Shown one piece after another: positions 10,777-23,867 of a stretch of DNA of 64,000 nucleotides. Location of the stretch: the NCBI GenBank assembly GCA_900088475.1, contig FLMG01002522.1, positions 12,358-76,357 of the forward strand. Reading direction: 5' to 3'. The notes under the pieces are model-generated. The model was not told the DNA's origin, did not search any database, and saw nothing but the letters and a program-made list of their open reading frames with translations. This DNA comes from Hyphochytrium catenoides. Taxonomy: Eukaryota; Sar; Hyphochytriomycetes; Hyphochytriales; Hyphochytriaceae. The position numbers and the translations under genes are program-made. How positions within the stretch are numbered: position 1 is the first letter of the stretch; each line of letters starts with the position of its first letter.

Positions 10777-13584
10777 ATGCACCTAAATGTGGCGCCAGTT
10801 CTCTTCTTCGCACTCGTAGCGCTTGGCAAGACATGCTCAACGTTAGTGCACGGTGCAGATGAAGGCGGTGCAATAGGAGGAGCTTCTGGTGGCGCGGTAG
10901 GTGTCTTAGCGCACCTCTCTTTATCTTTTGCCGCTGCAGTTCAAGATAATCTTTATCTTCCATGCAGTCAGCCGCATCGGGTCCTCGTCCCTCAGCTTGC
11001 GCTCTTGGTCTGCTCGTTTCCTTTTGCTCACAGTTCAGTCATTGCAATCTGCATTGCCGCTCGCCTTCTTGTCTATTCTTCTCAACCTCTCCTATGACCT
11101 AGGCTGTTCCCGCTTTCCAGCCACCAGAAGCTGTTGGGACTCCAGAGCCTGCGCCACCTGACTCTGGTGGAGTGAACTCGTCACCTCAGGCTCTCGGTCC
11201 TCCTCCCCTTTCCCTGAGCTCTGGCAACGCTTCTAAGGACCTTCAGGAGCCTTCAACCACCAGTTTAATCATATCCTCTGCTCTTGCGGGCGAGAAGAAC
11301 GAGACGAGTACCGATAAGGCTACTAGTACCTCCCTCATCAGTCCTCTGTTGCATGAAGCATCTGGGGTAGAGGGCAATAGCGCTCTCTCGGTTGCAGATA
11401 GCTCCTTAGACAGAGGATCGACGGTGTCTGTGACGACTCAGGAATCGGCCGCTTCTGCTGCATCGTTGGCTAACGCTAGTAGTGCCTCCTCATCTTCTTC
11501 CGCCGCGCCTGTTTCTCCTACTCTTTCACCTACTCCTTCGCCTACTACATTGCCTCCTCCTGCCATTACTACTTCTCCTACTGCTTTCCCTTCATCTTCG
11601 GCCCCTACTCCTTCCCCTACTCCTTCTCCTACTCCTTCTCCTACCACTCCGCACTCTACAACGGCCCCTATTCCTTCGCCAACTCCGTCTCCATCTCCTT
11701 CCCCAACCGCTATTCCGACACCCTCCGCGACGACCCAGTCCATCGACCTCAATGGGGAAGGTGAAGACGAAGAAGTAGAGGAGACAGAGAGAGGAGAAGA
11801 GGAGACAGAGAAACCGACTACTGAAGAGGCCGAGGGTCAGCTGCAAGTAGAAGAGGGGAAAGGTGGCAACCTTAGAGCTTCTTCGTCGTCATCTCCTCAG
11901 GGAGGTGCGTTGGCTCTGCTCTGCATAGGTGTCTTGGGCATTCTGCTCGTCCAGAGGTGGAGGACTTCGCGACGTCGAAAGAGAGGAGGAAGCGGGAACG
12001 ATAACAACAAGCCTGGGAAGAATGTCCAATATTCTAGGTAAGAGCCATAGCACCTTAACTGAGTTTACGGAGAGAAAGCGGACACTAACAATAGGTAGAG
12101 TACAGATAGGCCAAGACTCGAGGGTCAACCAGCAGGGGCTAACACTCTGTCGGAGGCACGGGGGAAAGAGGGACATAGGAAGTGTCCGGTTCAGAATTGT
12201 AGAGCTAAGAGGGCGCCGAAAGGGCAACAGCTCTGTTTGATATGTAGCAGGGGCCTCGAGCGTAAATAGCTCAACCCATAACAGGACCTAACGACTCGCT
12301 TTTTTTAAAGGCTAGGAGCTGAAGAAGAGAAAGATGAGGATGAGTGGGACAACTGGGGAGAGAGTGCCGTAGAGAAGCATTTGGACCAGGCGGAGTATGA
12401 GGTGGAACCTCAGGCTCTTACACAGCGGCCGGAGGCGATGAATCGGAGAAGACCGTCTGGAAACCTGGATCATCTGGTGTCGTCACAAGTCTTTGTTTCC
12501 TCTCCCTCAGGGGAACTGGGAGGTGCTAGCGGAGGACTAGGAGGTGAGTCGGACGAGGGAGAAAGGTGCAAGAGAAAATCTGTGTTTGATATGAGAATGA
12601 GCTTGAGTGCAGCGCTCTAGCCATATCACCACGCTAGTGCCGATCGTTTTACGCTCCTTTCCTGATCTCATTATAGGCTGGGCTAGGAGCGAAGAGCAGT
12701 CGGGACTAGGCGCCAGTGACTATGTTATGATTTCGCCACCTCCACAGCCACGAGAGTTGCACGCAGCAACAAAAGACAACGTTGAAGACATATCCATAGC
12801 AGAAAGAGAAAGGAGTGGAGCAGGAACGCAGAGGACTCGACAGCCTATTCCACCGCCTAGTAGACCACAATCCCACGATATCTTCGCGGTATGTAGAAAA
12901 GGGAAGCATCATACACCGACCTGGCTTAGCTGGAAATGGCTTCGGACTTTCCGGCTTCTTGCTTTCAGTCCCTTTACTCCCAACTAATCTAACTCAATGC
13001 TTAGAGTTGCACTTCCTCCCACTCGTGCTCCCCGTCCTTGGTCGCAAATTGCTCATCTTCATACCCTGCAGGATCTTGGTATGGTTCCGGCGGTCAAAAC
13101 TCAGGCTCCAAGCATTGATGTACATCGTAGAAGGGGCGAGAGGGAGCATGTTAACCCCTTTGCGGAGCCACTTAGTCCAGAACCAGGGCAAAGAGTGGTG
13201 AGCAAAGAGTCGCTCAAGCCTGTCACTAGCCTTTCTTCATTTCCATGTTTCTTTATCGTGCTTCTTCGTAGTGAGCCGATCCACCTGCCTACCAGAGCCC
13301 TAGCTCCTCACCCACTACTTTTTCTGTTTGTTTTTGAATGTAACTTAAGCTGGCTCGTTTTGTTAGAAGAGCAGGTCCTAGCCGTGATTCTTCATTACGT
13401 GGATTGTTCGCCGTTCTAATCTTGTCTTCTCTCTGGTCTCCCTTCCTATCTGTCTGTCTGTCTCTCTCTTGCGCTGTTTCTGCCCATTCTCTCTCTGTTG
13501 CTGTCTCTCTCTATCACTCTCTTTTGCTGCTTAAAACAGTCCGGTTCAGGCTGGGGTGATGACCTGGACGATCTCTCTCCCTAG
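10777..13584 (+). CDS. Type I membrane protein: mucin-like ectodomain, RCAS1/EBAG9-like cytosolic tail
   Basis: Six exons fit exactly by phase: 10777-10896, 11121-12037, 12311-12543, 12677-12888, 13072-13197, 13540-13584, giving 550 aa. Residues 1-25 form a signal peptide (hydrophobic [10 protein letters not shown]). Residues ~41-300 are rich in Ser, Thr, Pro and Ala, with runs of T-P-S-P units, like a heavily O-glycosylated mucin stalk followed by an acidic segment. One membrane span lies at ~301-318, followed by a basic stop-transfer stretch. The tail carries three spaced motifs: [11 protein letters not shown] at ~356, HDIFADLGMVP at ~490-500, and GWGDDLDDL at the C-terminus. EBAG9/RCAS1 has a single membrane anchor followed by EEWTSWDEDAPTSV, DYFKDMTPTIRKTQK and a late acidic Trp-rich region, so the tail order is similar. 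The relationship is inferred from motif order, not proven. Possible role: Golgi trafficking or a surface coat. Confidence 0.78.
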
Positions 13585-14394
13585 TGTGAAGCTATTGCCT
13601 GGTCCAACAAGCTGACAGCACTCTCTTTTTTCTTTCGCCTATTGCGAGGCAAAGGCCGTAAAGTCCCTAAACAACCTATCTTGTATAGTCATCAGTGCTC
13701 TATTTAAAAAGACAGAATGTCGCGCAATCAGATCATCGCTATCTTTTCTGTCACTCCTTTATCCTCCAGCTTGTCGATCCGCAAGAAGGTGTGGCTTCCA
13801 TCTCGTCCTACCTGCTCGCCTCGGCGTGGCAGAGTCGGCTGACCTAAATAAACCAACCGTGCTGGATATGCTAAGTCACATCTCTTCGTTTCCTCGCTGT
13901 GGCCCAAAACGATCCCACTCTGTAAAGTTTGTAAATCAAATACATGAGTGAGACTAAGGGTCTACTCGGCCCGTAGATGTGTCACCCAGGGTAAACACCA
14001 GCGCTTCGCCACGGATCTGCTGGCACGATGTTGGTCGAAGATGCAATCAGAACAGACAAAGAACGCGAAGGGCTTACATACTCAGCCCATCCGGGGCTAA
14101 GACTTAAGGCGTAACAGGTTTTCACATTGTTCTCAAAGAGGCTAGTCCTTGAATGGCTGTACCTGCCACACCTTTTCCCAGCCGGATATGATAGCCATCG
14201 CCAAAGCACTGGCTGCACAATGGCAGGCATCGTGCGGCCGCTCCCTGCAATCTGAAGGACAAGCAGTAGCTCAAGAAGCTCAACGGGAAAGGCGAACGAC
14301 AGAATCAACCAAAACAAAGGTCTACATAGAATTATCATCACCGCTTACTGACATTATTGAGCTCCTATCGTCTATCCTCTGTATCTTTTTGTTA
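13585..14394. other. Tail-to-tail intergenic region
   Basis: About 810 bp between the stops of the mucin-like gene (plus) and the SPPL2-like gene (minus). A 119-codon minus frame (13982-14341) has no domain and is judged non-coding. No repeats seen. Confidence 0.5.
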
Positions 14395-17300
14395 CTATAA
14401 GCTAACATGGACGGGCTTAGCAGAAGAAGAAGACAGGCGCGACATGTCCTCTAATGTATTCTCTCCTGGCCCTGAGCGAGAAGTTGGCGCTGGAGCATAG
14501 CCTGAGGTAGAGGAGAACTCTCTCGGGCCGTCCCACAAGTTCTTCAGATCCCCAAAGAAGTAAGAAACGACAAGGAGAACTCCAAGAGTTCCTGGCACGA
14601 TATACATCAGAGCAGGCTGTCCCTGTTTCATCAAAACTACCGCGATATTGGCAAGGAGCAGAGCCGCAGCGTATCCTATAATCATAAGGAAGAAGTAGCC
14701 TCTCCACCATTTCACTCGGCGAGCAAAGTCAAAGCGAGCTGTGAGAGCGAGGAGAAGTCCAGGAAGAACGATGTCTCCGAGTCCGAGGACAACGTATCCT
14801 CCTCTCCAGTCTATCAACTTCGGAAGGAGGAGAAGCATGGGGAGCTTCTGCGGAGGAATGCAGGCCTTGTCTTCCGGATAGCGCTCGCAGTATCCTGCAG
14901 AGAGAAATGAAGGAACAGAGTAAGTCTCCTGAACACACTGGAGTAGAGTAGATGAGTAAGATAACCAAGGAAACGTGCACCAAGAGCACTATATCCTTCA
15001 ATAACCATGTGTCAGGTCTGACCTACCAGCAGGAAACTTGGCGGAGTCCCCAGGTCCCCCGGTGGCCACCGTGATCATGACAGACGACGTGAAGATGTAA
15101 GGAGAGATAAACACGAAGAATATATCATAGAGGAACGCCAGTGCCAACAGTACTGTTGCAATCTTTAGCCTAGAGATCCGCAACGTGCTGATGAACATTA
15201 GACAGAGGCAGATCCCCACGAAGTCCTGGAGGGGCCATGCATAGGGTTCGTTGCGTATTGCAAACCTAGAGGCCGGCAAGGAGAACAGGAGAGAATGAGT
15301 AACATGCCGGGCACAAAGAGTACCGAACCAAGGAAGATGTAAACATAGGAGGGGAGAGGAGTTGAGCATTATAAAGTATACCCAGGTGAGACTATAAGTA
15401 AGGTGGATTGAAGAAGCATTGACACAACTTAGACATCGCTCGAAGGGCTCAAAGAACTCGCAGGCATGAGAGCCGAAACCTCACGCGTGGAGACGATGAT
15501 GGGGATAAGGGCTAGAGATAAAAGTTGTGATGGGGCGAGAGGAGCATGGAGAAGGAGAGAGAGAGTTGCTTACCAGAATGCACCAACAGCGAGGGCTACG
15601 ACGATTGCGATGACATCCTGAGGGGTGATAATCACCTTGCATAGTGTCCATTCAGTCTTTATACATGGAAGAACGCGGTAAAAGAGCGGGAGGGTGACGA
15701 GTCCCATAACTGACGCCGCAGCGCCCAATGCATACATGGCGCAGATGATAGTGATCAAGTACTTTCGAAGAAAGTAAAGGACGACGAGAAACACCGAAGC
15801 GGTGGCGATGAACATGACAACATGTTTCAGCTGGAGCTCCATTGTCTCCTCTTCGTCTTCCTCAGGTGCTGCTCTCTCTCGCTGTCCGCCCGTGGTAGTA
15901 GGAAGGGCTACCTCTTTCGCTCTCGCCTTCCTCCCCTTCCGCCTCTCTGACTCTGACGCCAATATAGAGCCCCCGGTAATAGTAGCGACGGCGATAAGCC
16001 AGAGCAAGAATGACGACACATCATACGCAATGACAGTTCGTTCGTAGGGAGCCGCAGTGATCCCAGTAGACATCTTTTCACCGTCGAGTCGGCGGACGAA
16101 AAGGAGAGGAATAGTCCCTTCATAGGATGGAGTGAATGGTACATCCCAAGCGCAGCATACCTACAGGCGTTAGAGTGGAGTCAGCTGGCTGAAAGCATCA
16201 GAAGGCTCAAGAGAAGAGGCTGACGCCGACGAGGAAAGATCGACGCCCAGACCCCAAAAATGTCAGGACATAGGAAGACGACAGAGTTGAGATATGCTTA
16301 CTTCTGCCTTATCTCCCTCGATCACGCTAGTGGGAACGCACATCTTAGATTTACAAGTACTAGCCTCAGAGCAAGCGGGCGCGTCCACCGGCAAGGAAGT
16401 GATGGGAGAAGGCACCATCGCTCGGCCGCTGGAGCAGTCAAACGCCATCTTTGCTCCATGCCTGTTCACAATTAAAGTACAGGTGTTACAAACAGAAAGA
16501 AGAGGCAAATGGCTAAAGAGGAGAAAGCGAAATAAGAAGAGTTCGCCTCCACGGAAGACATCATGAGAGTGTAGCCAACAGTAAGGAGATGTAAGATGTT
16601 ATAGTTGGATTTCGAGCCACGGAACGAAACTGGCACTTCGTCTTGGGTCCAGAGGTTATGATGGGGTCCGTAAGAATACAGGGTAAGCTGGTCGAGTGGT
16701 CGAAGAGAACCAGAAGGGCAAGGATTGTAAGGCAGAAGAAAATGACAAATCCGATTGACGAAACAAGAGAATGAGGGAGAGCAGAGAAGCGACTTACTCT
16801 TCGCTGAGGTTCATCGACTGGTTAACCCCCATGGCAGTGTTAAACGTAATTACTGCCTTCGCGCCTAGTGCTGCAGCGTTCTTGAGCTTGTTCGAAAAGT
16901 TGCAGACGCCTCGAGGTACCAGCAAAATGAAGCCAGATTGCCTCGCAGAGTCAGAGACAACAGTCTTCGCTACCTCAGTTTCGTTACAGGCTGCGGAATG
17001 GTGAGAGCGCAGATGAGGGACAAGAAAAGCACCGAAGTCACCGATCAGAGAAAAGTGTACGACGAAAGGAGAGAGCTCTGTCTGCTAGACGTCAACGCGC
17101 CCTAGGCCAGACATTGAAGACCAAGAAACACCGCAATGTTTAGAGACAGCAATACACGAGATGCCAAGGTTAGTGCAGATATTGAGCAAGGCTGGGGGTT
17201 AGCAAGTGAAAGAAAGAGAGGGAGAAGAAAAGTTGAGTTTGAAGGGTTGGAGGAGAAGCTCTGAGGGCAGGGCGCCGCACCGTAAGGGTCCGTTGTGCTT

Positions 17301-17503
17301 GAGACAATCGGGTACTCTTTAGCCTCATCCTCTGACGGCAGCCTTGCCGCTGCGGAAGTGTTCGTATTCCCATAGAAGACAAGTGATGATCCATCCCCAT
17401 AGCGCACCTTCACCGCCGCATTGCTCATTGGATGGTCGGCCTTGCCTTCCACCGCATGCGCCAGTGTAAGGCCAATGAGGAGTGAGAAAACCCGGAACCA
17501 CAT
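14395..17503 (-). CDS. SPPL2: Signal peptide peptidase-like 2 intramembrane aspartyl protease with PA domain
   Basis: SPPL2 proteases cut type II membrane stubs in Golgi, endosome or vacuole membranes. Six exons fit by phase: 17503-17281, 16990-16798, 16461-16302, 16160-15574, 15265-15027, 14894-14395, giving 633 aa. The ATG at 17503 starts a signal peptide (MWFRVFSLLIGLTLAHA). The luminal protease-associated (PA) domain is visible as FILLVPRGVCNFSNKLKNAA and AKAVITFNT. Catalytic motifs are intact: YD in FLYDIFFVF (Asp435), GLGD (Asp508) and PAL in QPALMYIVP (561-563). The block NEPYAWPLQDFVGI just before YD is typical. A Ser-rich cytosolic tail follows the last helix. It is SPPL2-like rather than SPP because it has the signal peptide and PA domain. 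Confidence 0.94.
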
Positions 17504-17990
17504 GGCCCCTAATGGTCCTTCCAATTCAAGTCAAAGTTCCGGGGGATAGACGACGGGGAGTAGAGAGACTGTGAGCTCAATGAAAGCTCTATCACGTGCC
17601 TGCTCTTCCCCGTTTCCACCTGTTGAAGCGCTTGTACTTCGCTCTTCGACTTCCGCTATAACCCTGACATTGGGATTCTAGCCAACAATGAAAAGTCCAG
17701 GTGACAACGGCTGATGCAAGCGTCTCTGGGAGCTGAGAGCTCAAGAGCAAGAGGTAACCTCTGTTTGAAGAGTAGAGTCAGAAGAAGTGCACCTTGCTAG
17801 ATTAGGCTGCAGAGAGCACGCACACGCCGCAGCATGCTGGTAGAACTATAGGACGATGAGAGACTGCTGGACTCATTCTGCGTTATCCTGAGGATGGAGC
17901 CAGTCCGGTCCAAACCCTCTAAGAAAAAGATGGGGAAAGAGACTAAGGGGAGAGAGGAGAGGGGGCGAGAGAGAGAGACTGAGTGAGACT

Positions 17991-18032
<42 letters not shown>

Positions 18033-18971
18033 CAGAGAGAGAGAGAGATGTTGATAATGACGGAGGCAGTGCGCTTCAAGACACCAGAACCGGTTCACTT
18101 ACTAAAACCGTCCTGACTTGCCAAGGAAGAAAAGAGAGAGGAGGAGGAGGCATAAGAAAAGGAGGCGCACAGTGGAAGCACAAAAAGAATGTGGAACCTT
18201 TATGCCACCTTCCTCCACCCTCCACCTCCAAGATCATGGATAACCCTCCCCATGAATTGCGACATATTGGATTTTCAGCCACCCTTATTCTGCATAATGT
18301 GCTGATGCATGATGCACTTGTTGTTTGGAGCAAGCCAGACAACGGCTCGTTGTGAAGAGCTTACTCTGCGTTTGCCAGTCAATCCTTAGAGTCATTCGGC
18401 GTGTGTGAGTGACAGAGGCTTGTGTGTGTTTTGGTACTAGGTTAGGTGTATGTACTCTCTCATTATTATAAAACTTGGTAATAACTGTAGATCCCAGAGT
18501 TTTATGTTCTATGTAACGAATAAGGCCTTATCTGATTCGCAATCTAGCTACTGTATACTGTACAGAAGCGGATTCAGTCTTCCGTGATAGTGATCATAGT
18601 GCGGTTGAAAGTGATAATCAAGTCTCGTTGGCGCCAACTACTTCCTTTCAGAAATTGCGAAAAAGCACTTCATCATCGCCTTTTATGATTGTGGCTCTGG
18701 CATCAGAACTCGGATGGGCATCATTGGTGACATCTGGATAGGGAAACATTGATGCTCAAAGTAGCTTTCTCTACAATCTGCAGACAAACATTTTTCTCAG
18801 AGGCTCCATCTCCTGCTGTGGTTGTCACTGCCTTTGCTGGGGCTCTCCGATAGTGCGATTACGGCAGCGAAGCTTTGTTTCCCTGGCGCCTGATTTAGGT
18901 CTCTAAATGAAATCAGCAGTTCTCAGTCGTTGGTAAATCTCACCCCTTTAAAGGCTCTATTCATTATCGGC
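17504..18971. other. Divergent intergenic region with GA microsatellite
   Basis: About 1.5 kb between the starts of the SPPL2-like and CHL1 genes. Apart from the purine tract at 17967-18048, no coding frame with family resemblance is seen. It should hold both promoters. Confidence 0.5.
17967..18048. repeat. (GA)n microsatellite
   Basis: Nearly perfect GA dinucleotide tract with a few interruptions (GACA, GACT), about 80 bp long, in the divergent promoter region. Confidence 0.9.
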
Positions 18972-21900
18972 ATGGCAGCCGATTCCCATCAAATCGACAA
19001 TCTAGACTTTTCTTTCCCTTATCAGCCCTATGACATCCAGCGCCGCTTCATGGCCGCCTTATATAACACATTGGCCCAGGAGAAAATAGGCATCTATGAG
19101 AGTCCTACTGGAACCGTAAGTGAACTTTTAGCAGTTCATGGGACTCTGCAGTCTCTAAGTTAGTAACAGGGAAAGTCACTGAGCATTATTTGTGGCGCAC
19201 TCACCTGGCTGGAAAACTTCAAAAGGCAAGAACTAGAAGGTGTTGCTGAGGTCGACCCTAAGACGCTACCTAAAGGTACCTGTGCAGAAATGTAATCTCC
19301 ACGTATCATTATGTTTCATAGTTCATGCATTGTCAGGAGAGCCAAGTTGGCTTGTAGACCATGAGATACGGAGGCTATCTAAGGAGAGTATTAGTGCAGC
19401 TGAACGTAAGCAGGAGAAAAAGAAGAAGTTGGAACAGCGCTTGCAGCAACTGCGACAAGGGACAGCCTGGCGGGACAGATTGAAAAAGGCGAAGAAGGCA
19501 AGTAGCTATTGAGCCCATAGCGCCTGCAATGCTCTGAGCCGGCAAATGTCTCTAGGCTCCTATCACCTCAAACAAAAATAGTATTCCATCGGAGGACGCG
19601 AGCAGCAGTCATATCGAGGATTCCGAGATGGTGACTGAATATGAAAGCCACGGAGATCAGAAAGACGAAAGCTCCACAACCTCAGAAAGCGACAGTGATG
19701 AAGAAGACCTTGAGCCAGTAAAGGTGAAATGTGTGGGATCTTAATTTCCATGTCCTCCTCTTTGTTTTGCTCCTTTCGTGGAGATAAGCTCCACCCCGAT
19801 TCTGGTCTGTGTTGTCTGGACGAAATCGCATCTAGGAGACCCTGAACTGTCGTACTTCCTTTTTAGTTCCTGGTCCCACACTGACCTCTTTGTGCTTTAG
19901 ATATTCTATTGCAGTCGGACCCACTCTCAGCTATCTCAGTTTATCAACGAGATAAAGAAAACGCCATTCTCAACGAGAATAAAGTGTATTACCCTAGGAT
20001 CAAGGACGCAATTATGCATCAACCCAGCGGTACAGAGGTTAAAATCCGATGCAAAGATGACAGAATCGTGTCTAGAGCTACGGAAGGGTATACGAAGAAA
20101 GCTGCCAACAGGTCAGGCAAAGACGCAATCCCTAGATTTTACTTGGCGTTAGACTAAATGGAGCTGTGATCCGCCTTGGGAATGGCAGAAAGGAGATCGT
20201 CAGGCGGAGGCGCCCAATGTTGTCCCTACAGTTCCACCAGCGCCATATCACTGACTCGAGACCATGCCCTGGTAGCATAGCCCCTTCATATCCTTCAAGT
20301 CAATGTCCATTGCACGACCCTGCGCCTCTTGGGGTCTACCTACCTTCTCCTTTCTCTCAGACTCACGATTACATCATCCTAATAGGCCAAGATCATGGAT
20401 ATCGAGGAGCTGGCCACAGTTGGGAGAAATGCTGGCGGGTGCAGCTATTATGGATCAAGAAAAGCTCTGAAATTTGTCGAGGTAGGTAGGGTTCCCCTAC
20501 ACTTGAAGGAGGCAATATGGCAGCCTTTCCCGAAGGGGTCTATTGTCAGCGCTGCGACTTTTGTATGAAAGATGCTCCACTTGCTGATCTATCGTGAGCA
20601 GCGGGCCATTCTAAGCCTTATTCTTGCAGCTTGTGGCATTGCCATACAACCTGATTCTGGATCGTCGGACAAGAGAGTCTGTTGGGATCAAGCTGAAGGG
20701 CAATGTTGTTATATTTGATGAAGCGCACAACATTATAGACGCCATCAACAACATACATAGCGTGTCCATCGCTCTCTCACATGTAAAGTCCGCCCGCCTT
20801 ACAACATACTTTTTCTGTCGCATGCCCGGAGACTCACTCAAACACCCTCTTTTTACTTTCGGTACATCGATGCACATAGATTGATGATGCGCATTTTCAG
20901 CTGAAGAGCTACATGGAAAAGTATAAAACAAGACTGAAAGGGAAAAATCTTTTCTATATAAAGCAGATTCTAGAGGTTCTTCGAAGTCTTTCAAAATATC
21001 TGCAGTCAGGTGGGTCCATAATGGGGTCCGCAAAAAGGTAAGCGCTAACATCACAAGCCACCCACTAGGCTCCAAAGACAAGCAAGGCGCTATGATGAAT
21101 ATTAATGAAATGCTCTTTGAGGTAAGGGTCTGTCATAGAAGAGTAAATACTCACCTGGCAGGCTGGCGGAAGTAAAGGAGCGCTGTTCAGCAAAGAAGCG
21201 ACTCCCAAGGTGGATTTTGAGTTGGGAAGCCACAGAAATGGCCTTTAAGACGTCATAGTGCACAATACAGCCTAGACAGCAGCTAACTGTCGTCGTTTAT
21301 GCTACCATGGGAACTCACAGAGTGGTATAGATAACCTCAATATCTTCAAAATTGAGAAGTACTTGACGCGAAGCGATATATGCCGAAAGGTCAGCAAAAT
21401 CAGTCGGCTGCAGTATGCTTATTATCGTTAAGTCGTAATGCTCCTACTTCTTTATCTGTAGCTCAGGGGATTCGCGGTGTCGTTCCACCAAAGGAGTAGC
21501 GCCTCGGCAGAGCCTGAAGATACAGAGAAAGAGAATCAATTTTCCCATATCTCTCCTTTAGACACCGTGCGAAGATTTCTTATGGCTCTGACAAACTCTA
21601 ATAGTGACGGCAGGGTGCTGCTTACGCGCAACCTAAAGGGTACATACAGTCCTTTGCCTGCTTCTTCCATTTGCTTTACCGTTGGGTTGCTCGTAGCTCC
21701 TGTCGCTCCATTCTTGTAAAGACATGCATCTGAGCGCCTCCTCCGTACTTTATCCGGCAGACGGGTCTGACAAATGAACGGCCTGTCGTCGAATTGTACA
21801 GATACGCGAAACTCCAACCTTCGCTTCCTTATGTTGAACCCTGGAGTAAATTTCAGGGAGATCGTGGAAGAATGCCGGTCAATCATCTTAGCAGGAGGAA

Positions 21901-23539
21901 CCATGGAGCCGGTAAGAAAAGCCTCTTCAACACCGTCTTCGCCCTAGTGTACAATTCAAAGGCAGGGCCGTAGTAGGAAAGAACTAATCGCCTGTCCTGA
22001 AGCCCTCCCACTGATCCTCCCCCTGCGCTGTTGGTGTGCCGTTGCCACTGTGTCTGCTTTGCCACGATATCTTATAGGTATCAGACGTCATCCTGCAGCT
22101 GTTTCCGCATCTTCCCGAAGAGAAAATAGACCTTTTCTCCTGTGGACATGTCATACCAAAGGAGAACCTTATCGCCGGTATCGATCTACGACCCGCTGGC
22201 TGTCCATTACTATCACTTACTCGTATCACGGCCCCTCTGATACTTCTGTTCTGCATACTGAGCAGCGTGTATGAAGATTGGACCTACCGGGAAGCCTTTC
22301 GAGTTCACGTTCAGTCGTCGAAACGATCCTGAACAGGTCGGTTCTTTGCCTTTGCCGTGAAGTGGGATGTGCCCGAAGCGGCGGAGAAATTCAGCGCAAA
22401 TGTCAAGGTTGTTTCTGACAACAGCTGGACACTTTTCCAGGTCGATGAACTTGGTCGTTTATTGGTAAACCTTTGTAATGTCGTACCAGAAGGCATAGTG
22501 GCGTTCCTTCCGTCTTATGCCTACTGCGATGAGTTGTTAGAAGCTTGGGAGAGGTCTGGAGTGCTAGAGAACATACGGCGGAGAAAAGAGGTACAACATC
22601 TGGCCGACCAAGTTAGCCGCGGCTTTGAGAGTTCCATGATAAACAATCGCAAGTGACGGTAACCGCTTTGGTGCAGGTGTTCAGGGAGAAGAGAGGAAGT
22701 GGAAACACTGACGACGTCCTCAGTGATTATTCCCTGGCTGTTCACAAGGTCTGTGCTAATTTTGCTTAGGCCCTTACTAGAGTATATGTAGCCCTCACCC
22801 TTTTGCACCCTGACATTCCCTAGGGAGCTAAAGGAGATAATCAATGGAGCGGTCAAACTGGCGCCATCCTCTTCTCAGTCGTGGGGGGGAAGATGTCTGA
22901 AGGCATCAACTTCTCGGACGGCTTAGCAAGGTCATCTACTATCCCCAGTGACATCGCCAAATCTGGATCCCCAAATAATGATTGTCTACCATTCTGTTCC
23001 ATGTCTTCAACTATTGTAGATGTGTCGTGATGATAGGATTGCCTTACCCCAACGTCAAAGATCCAGAGCTTGGAGAAAAGATGAAATATCTGGACTCAAA
23101 GCACGTAGCAACAGTCAAAGATAGGCGGAGTCCGGGCCAAGAGCTTTTTGAGAACATTTGTATGAAGGCAGTCAATCAGTCCGTGGGTAGGATATGCCCT
23201 TCTTTAAGAATCTTACGCTGGATCGACTTCCCTCTATTCTTATCTGAACCCTCGCCTTCTTGTTGAACCACTCGCTTTCGGTCTCTAAATAACCAAGATT
23301 GTCGACGAGTGATTGATTGCTTTTACATAGGGAGGTCCATCCGCCATCGAGGAGACTACGCTGCAATTGTTTTCGTGGATCAGCGCTACGCGCGTCCTGA
23401 TACCATTCAACGCCTGCCGCACTGGATACAAGATCGGTTCCAAGCTTACCATAGCTTCGGACAGGGATTCAGTGCCATTGCAAAATTCTTCAAGGCCAAG
23501 AAAGGAGCTCTTATTGCGCGGGCAGGAGAAGAAGGATAG
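18972..23539 (+). CDS. CHL1: CHL1/DDX11 family Fe-S DNA helicase
   Basis: An XPD-like superfamily 2 helicase that unwinds DNA 5'-3' and supports sister-chromatid cohesion at the fork. Twenty exons join without phase conflict to 845 aa (yeast Chl1 861). First exon 18972-19115, last 23331-23539. Motifs in order: Walker A ESPTGT/GKS (~43-51, split by intron 1); SRTHSQL; four Fe-S cysteines (in TQLCINP, TESCLEL, QCCPYSS and GGCSYYGSR); DEAH box VVIFDEAH (353-356); [49 protein letters not shown]; motif [17 protein letters not shown]. Length and residues suggest an active enzyme. Intron 3 (19498-19555) begins AAG|GCAAGT, a GC-AG intron; only that boundary keeps frame. Several introns are open in one frame (for example 22357-22440) but lie outside the helicase alignment. 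Confidence 0.95.
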
Positions 23540-23867
23540 GGAAGCTGATGGTACGATGTGCCCGGAGGGAACGGTAATTGATAAAAGTAGCGCTTATATA
23601 CAACTGGCAGAGCGCAGAACTTACTCTCACAAGACACAGAGCAGACTCCTCAAAAGTAGCAACTCGCTAGAGCAGCAGCGAGGCTCGCGACACGGGGCCA
23701 AATAGCCAGCGAGGGTCTTCTTGGGGGAAGGAGAGGGCTGACGTCCAGGAGAGAGAGGTGTTGGTAGAGACATGGGCGGAGGGTGCCGAAGGCAGGCAGG
23801 TGAATGCGAGAGAAGTGAAGAGCGATCAACCCAAGGTGCCTTAGAAACCTGGTCGAGCCGTAGGACT
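23540..23867. other. Tail-to-tail intergenic region
   Basis: About 330 bp between the stop codons of CHL1 (plus) and YJU2 (minus). No conserved frame or repeat is seen. Confidence 0.5.

Noticed and set aside
13982-14341. 119-codon minus frame after SPPL2-like gene
   Set aside because: Lies downstream of the SPPL2 stop, has no domain, and its composition looks like translated non-coding sequence.
22357-22440. Open frame inside CHL1 ([12 protein letters not shown]...)
   Set aside because: It lies between two exons that join in phase 0 (…NDPEQ / VDELGRLL) and has no counterpart in DDX11/CHL1; treated as an intron that happens to be open.
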